64,000 nt of DNA from Euphorbia lathyris (lineage: Eukaryota > Streptophyta > Magnoliopsida > Malpighiales > Euphorbiaceae). The position numbers and the translations under genes were made by a program. The stretch lies in assembly GCF_963576675.1 (NCBI RefSeq), contig NC_088915.1:3043001-3107000 (forward strand), in the 5' to 3' direction. How positions within the stretch are numbered: position 1 is the first letter of the stretch; each line of letters begins with the position of its first letter. The notes below the pieces were generated by a model, which ran no database searches, was not told the origin of the DNA, and saw only the letters and a program-made list of their open reading frames with translations. This document shows, in pieces, positions 56,901 through 64,000 of this stretch.

Positions 56901-59681
56901 ACCGTCGGTCACGCCATGTACTCCTTTACTGATGTGAAGTCAAGTTATCATCAGATCCCCATGGAGCCCTCAGATAGAATCAAGACCTCGTTCGTAACAC
57001 ACCAAGCCACTTATTGTTTCAAAGTTATGCCCTTTGGGCTTAAGAACGCGGGTGCAACTTATCAGAGGATGATGAACAAGATATTCGCAGATAGTAAAGG
57101 GGATAACTATTCTGTCTATGTAGATGACATGATCATCAAAAGTACGATCATAGAAAAGCATGCAGATGATGTAAAGGAGGTACTGGACGTACTCCGACGC
57201 CACAACATTAAGCTGAACCCAAAGAAGTGCACTTTTGGTGCGACGTATGGAAAATTCTTAGGGTTCATGATCAGCGAAAAAGGAGTTAGCCCAAATCCTG
57301 ACAAGGTTAAGGCTGTCCTAGAAATGCAAGCACCACGGAATATCAGAGAGGTACAACGCCTTAATGGGCGTATCATCGCCTTGGGCAGGTTTATCTCTTG
57401 TTCAGCTCGCAGATGTCAGCCCTTTTACGAGGTCATTAAGAAGCAAAAGGCATTCGAGTGGAATGAGGATTGTGAAAGGGCCTTCGAAGGAATCAAGCGG
57501 TTCCTCACGGAGCCACCCATGATGAGTCGACCTTTGAAGGGAGAGGACCTCTACATGTATGTATCGGTCACGGATAAAGCCGTATGCACGGTCATGATAC
57601 GAGAGGAGGATGGCCAGCAATTTCCAATTTATTATGTGAGCAAGATTCTGAAAGACACCGAAACCAGATATTCTAAACTTGATAAGATGGCGCTGGCTGT
57701 TGTCACCACGGCAATCCGCCTTAGGCCATATTTTCAGGCGCATACTGTAGTGGTTCGAACAAATATACCAATGAGAAAGGTGTTGCAGAAACCAGATACT
57801 TCGGGAAGGTTGATGGAATGGGCAATTCGCCTGGGCGAATTCGATGTAAGATATGAAAGCAGGTCAGCCTTAAAGAGCCAGGTCCTGGCGGACTTTGTGA
57901 ATGAATTCACTGATGAAGGGATAGATCATCCCAAGCCTCCAATAGAGGAATGGACAATGTACACCGACGGCGTTTCCTCGGCAGATGGAGCTGGCGTAGG
58001 CGTTGTGATCAAGGGTCCCCAACACATAAAATTACGGTACGCAGCAAAATTAAATTTCCATGCAACTAATAATGCTGCTGAATATGAAGCTCTGATATTG
58101 GGATTACGCCTACTCAAAGAAATCACTCCTGAGCGGATTGTGATCTATAGTGATTCTAAGCTAATGGTCAACCAAGTAATCAAGAATTACGAGGTAAAAG
58201 ACGAGGTTTTGGCCAAATACGTAGCAGAAGTCAAAAAATTACTGGATCACCTTGAGACTAAGGAAACTAAATGGGAACTGATTCACGTACCAAGGGAGTC
58301 CAACACAGAGGCGGATCATTTGGCCAAAATGGCCTCTTGTGAGGAGAACTGGACAGATCCGGATTGTCCCTTCGAAGTTAAAATAGCTCCAGCCTTCCCC
58401 TCAGAGGAAGTATCCCTACTCACAACGGTAGAAGATGATTGGAGATCGGTCATCCGCCAATATCTGCTAAATGGAACCTTACCTGAGGACAAAGAAGAGG
58501 CATGGCGGATAGTTAGAAGAGCGGCTTATTTCTCCATGATCAATGATGGCCTTTACAGAAAATCCTTTAGCCATCCCTGGTTGAAGTGCATTCTGCCGGA
58601 AGAGGGACAACAAATCCTCAAAGAGCTACATGAAGGATCATGTGGGGCTCATGAAGCATCCGCCGCCATCTTGAAGAAATCCAGGTTAGCGGGTTTCTAC
58701 TGGCCCACGGCAGAATTGGATGCCCAAAAATTGGTGGAATCATGCCACAGTTGCCAGATTCATGCGAATGAATCACATACGGCCAAACATATCCAGAGGC
58801 CCATCATAAAAGGACGGCCATTCGCCCTCTAGGGAATAGACATTGTTGGCCCATTTCCCCCGACTCGCCGACAGAGGAGGTACGTGATAGTGGCAGTGGA
58901 CCATTTCACCAAGTGGGTAGAAGCCGGAGCTGTTTCCTCCATCACTGCAGAACAAATGGTGGAATTCGTCAAAGACAACATCATGGGAAGGTACGGTATT
59001 CCACATACCATCATCACCGATAATGGAACACAGTTCAACTGTGGCGAATTTAAAGCTTTCTATGAAGGGTTGGGCATCCTGAACAGATTTGCCTCTGTTT
59101 ATTATCCCCAGTCCAACGGGATGACTGAAGTTACAAATCGGACGATCGTAAAGGGGATAAAAAAGAGATTAGGAGAGCATGATAAGAAGTGGTCGGACCA
59201 GCTGACAAGCGTTCTATGGGCTTATCGCACCACCCCAAGGACGGCCACAGGGGAAACACCATTCGCCCTTTCTCATGGTGTCGAAGCCGTGATCCCAGTC
59301 GAAATACATGTCCCCAGTGATAGAGTGGCCTTTTATTGTGAAGAGGACAACGGTAAACGGCTGAGGGAGCATCTAGATCAGATAGAAGATCGCAGGGACC
59401 AATCCTATATGCGTATGGCAGCATATAAACAGCGGATCACAGCTTACCATAACAAAAACGCCAAGCTTGTGGATCTAAATGTGGGTGATCTTGTGCTCCG
59501 AAAGGCTGACAAAGTCCAGTCTCGAGAAGGCAAGGGCAAGTTAGGGCTCAACTGGACGGGTCCATATCAGATAGTGGACAAGATTGGATTCGCCACATTT
59601 AAAATCCAAGACATGGAGGGAAACACACTGCCACGCACATGGAACCTCCAAAATCTCCGCAAATATTTTGTCAGAAAATGA
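53901..59681 (+). pseudogene. Tat-2 gag-protease-RT-RNaseH-aRNaseH-integrase, one frame with five stops
   Basis: One frame from ATG 53901 (MTNGDQN) to TGA 59679-59681. In-frame stops: TGA 54468, TAG 55107, TGA 55347, TAA 56418 and TAG 58830. The aligned Tat-1 residues are Arg, Ser, Arg, Gln and Trp. Order: SR-rich part (about residues 170-210), Gly-rich run (236-270), gag core (WIEAEETDRAFKIP, GGPAYLWFQSLPPG), zinc motif CKYHRKNGHDTDAC, protease IDTGSSCNVI near 714, RT with YVDDMIIKS near 1073, RNase H, a second RNase H (MYTDGVSSADGAG) and integrase (CHSCQIHANESH, ITDNGTQF, NGMTEVTNRT). The longest clean stretch (56454-58829) covers RT and both RNase H domains. No stop is shared in position with Tat-1. 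Confidence 0.92.
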
Positions 59682-60354
59682 AGTGTACACACGGTCTTGA
59701 GTACTCTTTTTCCTTTAATAAGCTTTTTCCCATGTGGTTTTTCTTATTAAAGGTTTTAACGAGGCTCACCTATAAGACCTACTTGCTGTAATAAGGCATT
59801 TCTCCCATTAATAAACATCATTTGTTCTATTATCTATGTTCTTTTTAAAGTTTATTGCAGCAATATCAATATTCCAGTCTTAAAAAGAAGGGGGGCATCC
59901 AACGCTCTCCGTATTTACAACGTATCGCTATCTTATAGCTACTTTCTTTTCACCTTAAAGACATAAGAGCACCAATCTTATGGGTGGATCCGTCTATGAG
60001 CGGATCCCAATCTCCAATAGAGTTAAAACGATCCTTGGACGCAAGGTCTTTACACTCTCTTATCCTTCCCAGAGAAGGATTCACAAGTCCTACGGGCGGA
60101 TCACTTCACCTCAAAGATAGGTAGCAAATTGATCCCCTGGGCAGCTTTACTTCCTCTAGAAGGAATAGAACAGCTTCTAAACCTTCACAAAGGTTCATAC
60201 AATGGAGTATGGTTGGCCACCCACTCCAACAACAAATCCTAGATGCCTATATATTTCCTTACGCAAACGTAAAGGTAAAATAACATAGCTTCCATGAAGG
60301 ATTAAAACAAATTGTACTTAAAAGCGTTTTTACAATGTCACAAATAAAAACAAA
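59682..60354. other. Tat-2 spacer between pol and the antisense gene
   Basis: About 670 bp, non-coding, collinear with 35715-36363 of Tat-1. No gene is recognised. Confidence 0.6.
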
Positions 60355-62651
60355 CTAAGTAACAATGGGAGCATCCTCCTTTGCACCTTCCTTACTCACG
60401 GCGCTTGCTTGGGGATCTTCCTTCCCCACATCCACAGATACGCCAGCCGGAGATACCTCCTTATCCGCAGAGGATGGGGGACCAAGGGGAAGAGTCTGGT
60501 CAGGAATCGGTTCTTCACCCGCCTTAGGGGGCACCTCCTCAAGCTCATCTAACGTGACAGTAGTAGACGGCTTGGTTTCCTCCACGGGCCCCTTCATCCA
60601 TCTCCGAACATAATCACGGAGGTATTCCTTAGCATCTAACATTTTGTGGAATTTTGCCACATCCTCTGGTTCGGGGACGGCGAATTACGGATCTGTGAAA
60701 TTAGTCTCAGGATGCGCCAGTGAGAAGTACGCCATGAGCATTTCGCCGTAATAAAAGGCTTGCTCACCCACCATTCAGCTTCTCCAAGGGCGTCCTCGTA
60801 GTTTTTGGCATCAGACACGATCTTTGCCTTTAACTTCTCAATTTTTGCGTCCTTAAGAACCAAGGCGGCTGTGGCGGAAGCAAGGTTTGCATTAGCAGAA
60901 GTGAGGTTTGCATTAGTAGAAGCGATATTCGCATTGGCTTCTGCTACCTCTTTCTCTAACTTCTCGACGGTTGCCTTATCCGCCACATTTTGAAGGAGTT
61001 CTGTTTCCATGGTACATATGCGAGTATACAACTGTCAAAAACAAACAATTCAGTCAAAAAGCAAAAGGGAATGAAGGACCAGTATTTTCTGCAAAACAAA
61101 ATCCTTGCTAAAGGAACTCACCATGAGGAGCTCCGTTTTCCCCTTTTGCGCATGAATGGAACCAGGAATCTGGTTATGGTTCCTCTGCACTTCGCCCACC
61201 TGACCCAAGGCCTCATCCAAATCGTTTAGGATGGATTCATTCTCGAAAGATCCTTGGGCCCCAAATTTGGCGGACCAGTATCCACCGATATCAGGCTTCA
61301 CCGTCTACACAAACATTCAAGGGTCAGAACTCAAGTCCAAAACTTAATGAACAAATAAAAATAAAAGGTAACCTACCTGTGCAACCTCCCCAGCAGGCCT
61401 GGCGGACCTCATGGCATCCGCCATAAGCTTAGGGCCTCCAGTAGTGGTAAGCTTCCTCCTCTTTAGTGGCGGCTCAACCACTGTTTCTGCAGGACGTTTT
61501 CCAGTGTCCGTTTGAAGATTCGCCGCTTGACCTTTCTTGCGTGCTTCAGCCTCCAAAAACTTCCTACGCTTCTCTGCAAGAGCGTGATTGGCCTAAGATA
61601 AACCCCTGCCAAAGAAAACATTAAAGTAATCAAAGTTCATGAAGAAATGAAAGGTACCTTGGTAAAATTGCGTAATCTTTGAGTAAATGAATTGATCCCC
61701 TTCCCAGCGAATCAATGGAATATCACTCATCATGAAAGCTAAGGCATCCGCGTATGTCCATGCATCCGCCTTGATCTGCTTCATGAGCTCCGCCACCTTC
61801 TCATCACTATCCGTTAAAATTCGCATATCGCCCGCCATATGTAACGGCCTGGGATTCCAAAACGAAGGAAAACCCAGTGGTTCGCCATCTTTTATCTTCA
61901 CGTAGAAGAATCTCTCATCCCAGCAATGGACATTGGACATTTTGTCACTAAAGGGCGAATATACTCCGAATTTGGCGAACGTAAGATAGGATTCGGACTT
62001 CCGTTTTGATGGTTTGTGAAAAGCTCTAAAGAGACGACCCGTATATACCACTCCTAAATTTGAGGCGAGGTAGCAGTCTAAAACGATATCCAACCAGCAT
62101 TTAGGATGTAGCTGGCTGACCGTGATGTCAAAGTAGGAGAGGATGTCCGCCATCATCTTAGGAAGAGGAAGTCGGAACCCTCTCTCCACGTGACTGCAGT
62201 ATACTGTAAGGAAACCGCTAGGTGGACAGGAAGGACGTTGATGAGATGCGGCAAGCTGAGTCTCATAGTTCTTGATCCAGGGAAAGCGATCCGCCAGATC
62301 CACTAGATCCGCGGCGCTCATACGAGATGGAGTGGACTCCGCGCGGGGATTCTTTTTCCTAGGAGGAATTGAAGAAGAGGCCATTGTCCCCGGAAACCAC
62401 CTAGATGCACCAGCCGGAGCGGCGCCAGAGACAGAAGTAAAAAGAGTCGGGTTCCTAGTGGAACGAGTTTGATAATGATTACGCGCCGAGTCACTAAACC
62501 CAGCTAAATCAGAATTAACCGTGCCCTCGGAAGAAGAAGAGTTCTCCGATGACGAAGTGGTCCAACTAAAATTGACTTCTATTTCGGGAGAAGGGGTTGA
62601 ATTAAAAAGTTCTGAAGTTGATCTAGAAGATGAAGACGAACTTCTAAACAT
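60355..62651 (-). pseudogene. Tat-2 antisense multi-exon gene, 'putative gypsy-type transposon' domain
   Basis: Proposed exons on the minus strand: E1 62651-61658, E2 61605-61377, E3 61304-61122, E4 61031-60355. Intron 2 (61376-61305, 72 bp) and intron 3 (61121-61032, 90 bp) are GT-AG and phase 0. E2 (229 bp) and E3 (183 bp) are exactly as long as in Tat-1. E1 encodes MFRSSSSSSRSTSEL, FPWIKNYETQLAASHQRP and VYCSHVERGFRLPLPKMM, and stays open further than in Tat-1 (Tyr instead of TAG). Damage: TAG 61593-61595 in E2, a frameshift in E4 near 60770 and a TAA shortly after. The frame upstream of MFRSS is open to 62687, but that part looks like an intron ending GATGTTTAG. Function unknown. Confidence 0.72.
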
Positions 62652-62948
62652 CCAGAGAAAAATTAAAACAAAAAGATAAACATACATGAGAAATCGGAAG
62701 CTTGGCGCAAAACTCTGAAGAAATTCCCGGAAAAAGCTTCGAGCAATGGAGAAAAAACGAAGAAGTGAAGAAGAAAGGGAATGCGAAAGAGGAAGAAGAA
62801 AGTTTTCTCCTTCCTAGGACAGTGTGTCCACTACACGTGTCATTCATCCATTGGCATTGAACAGTGTGCTCATTAATGCAGGAGTTTATGACGGCGCGCG
62901 GAAGCTCAAAAGCCCTAAAGGACTTTAAGGGCATTTTGCGGGGGCTTC

Positions 62949-63429
62949 TGATAACATCGTGATATTAACCCGAGGACTAAAAGAGATATCCACCTCAAGA
63001 ACGCCGCGTAGTGATTCCCAAAAGGGAGCTGGCGGGCGGATCTCCACGGATCTGCTCTGAGAGATCCGCTGGCGGACCTATGAGGCGAATCTCTTCATTC
63101 ACCTGATTCACCACTATAACGGCTGGCCGCCGACTCGGCCATAAAGATCATTAATGAGTTATCAATTAGCTAACTGCCAGGTTAAAGATAACTCGTAACC
63201 GCCATTAATGGAGCATTAATGGAGACTTTCTAGTTACCTGAAGGTTATTCTCAGCTATATATAGCCTGATTCCCTAGGCTATCAAGGTACACATTCTCAC
63301 AACCTTTGTCAATTCAGTTTGTTTCCTTGAATCATCTTACTGACTTTGGCATCGGAGCTTCCCCCCGTCGAACCCAACGACGCCCCCCACAGGGACGGAC
63401 GTTGATCGGAATTTCCCCACCTGTTATCA
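62949..63429 (+). repeat. Tat-2 3' LTR
   Basis: 481 bp, matching 53355-53839 with a 4-bp deletion near 63247. The purine-rich ttttgcgggggcttc just upstream (62934-62948) is the likely polypurine tract. TATA-like CTATATATAG lies at 63255-63264. Confidence 0.93.
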
Positions 63430-64000
63430 TTTTGTTATTGTAGTGATTTTTAAATATTTTATTTTTTTAATTACAAGACGAATTACAATTTGTAATTTGG
63501 TATAAAATGTTATTTAGACTCTGATTTATTTAAAATTTTAATATTTGACCACTAATATATTATTTGGTCACATTTTGACCATAAACTATTCAAATTGTAA
63601 TTTGTCGTCTGCTTGCTTCTCGCATGACTGGTAAGAAGAAACTTGATTTTAAATATATAAAAGAAAACTCGATTTTACATATACAAAAAAATAAGAATAA
63701 TAATTTCTTAGCTTTATGTTATTATTATATGACTTGAATTGTAGTTAATAATATATTGGTTTTACTATTTACGATTTAATATTTCTAAAATAGTATTCAA
63801 TTTAATATAAAAAAAGTGTACAATGCGCTTAGGGCCTCCAAAATGCTAGAGACGGCCCTGATTGTATGTAATTCAATAACTATTAATTTATATTTTCATT
63901 GAGCCTTTAAGAATTTCAATACTTTTATTACTTAATGCATTTAGCGAGGTTGTTACTTTAACCCATTAGCGAGGATTTAAATACTTTTATTACTTAATGC
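63430..64000. other. AT-rich right end with a partial repeat copy
   Basis: It contains the third partial copy of the 400-bp repeat (63460-63600), AT-rich filler, a 'gggcctccaaaatgctagagacggccctga' stretch at 63832-63861 resembling a common plant repeat end, and two copies of aatacttttattacttaatg (63918 and 63980). No gene is seen. Confidence 0.6.

Larger units (their letters stand above)
53355..63429 (+). mobile_element. Tat-2: second Tat-lineage Ty3/gypsy element, full-length
   Basis: 10,075 bp flanked by ttttg at 53350-53354 and 63430-63434. The LTRs are 485 and 481 bp, differing by about six substitutions and one 4-bp deletion by eye, so Tat-2 is younger than Tat-1. It has the same gene order as Tat-1 and is collinear throughout. 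Confidence 0.93.

Noticed and set aside
1..64000. Host protein-coding gene somewhere in the window
   Set aside because: Every long open frame resolves to retroelement gag, pol, extra element ORFs, LINE or repeat artefact; no host family was recognised.

Overview
This is plant nuclear DNA, most likely eudicot heterochromatin (pericentromeric or a similar repeat-rich block). I see no host protein gene, rRNA or intact tRNA gene. Almost everything is transposable element or satellite, and most elements carry target-site duplications (TSDs), so the order of insertion can be read from the sequence.

Left block, 1-19.7 kb: a three-level nest. The oldest layer is a decayed L1-type LINE on the minus strand (16570-19700). 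A minus-strand Ty1/copia element (copia A) inserted into it; only its gag end and 5' LTR lie in the window. A 13.5-kb plus-strand Ty3/gypsy Athila-type element (2772-16246, TSD tcgat) then split that LTR. The Athila element has gag-pol broken by one missing base, followed by two tandem, diverged ORFs of ATHILA ORF-1 type. Each ORF is preceded by the same class of palindrome found in the LTR.

Middle block, 19.7-52.6 kb: an old satellite region of three repeat types: about 30-bp 'aattgagcttacaatcctaaggattta' units, TTACG pentamers, and a 16-bp unit near AAACATTACTAAACTG. It has been cut apart by a 957-bp foldback element with 466-bp arms and a 9-bp TSD, a minus-strand Athila-type solo LTR, a 637-bp hAT-like MITE with an 8-bp TSD, a 19.5-kb copia element (copia B, 24864-44325) that itself contains a 10-kb Tat-type gypsy element (Tat-1, 29391-39424), and a copia A-family solo LTR inside a LINE fragment. 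The 16-bp satellite reverses orientation sharply at 48653/48654.

Right block, 52.6-64 kb: roughly 400-bp AT-rich repeats interrupted by a second, younger Tat-type element (Tat-2, 53355-63429).

Tat-1 and Tat-2 belong to one family. Each has a single-frame gag-protease-RT-RNaseH-RNaseH-integrase polyprotein interrupted only by in-frame stops. Between pol and the 3' LTR each has an antisense multi-exon gene whose exons are conserved and whose GT-AG introns diverge. This antisense gene, the repeated palindrome/TATA module of the Athila element, the GC-hairpin cluster in the copia B leader and the satellite inversion are the observations most worth following up. All family names come from recognising motifs by eye; no search was run.
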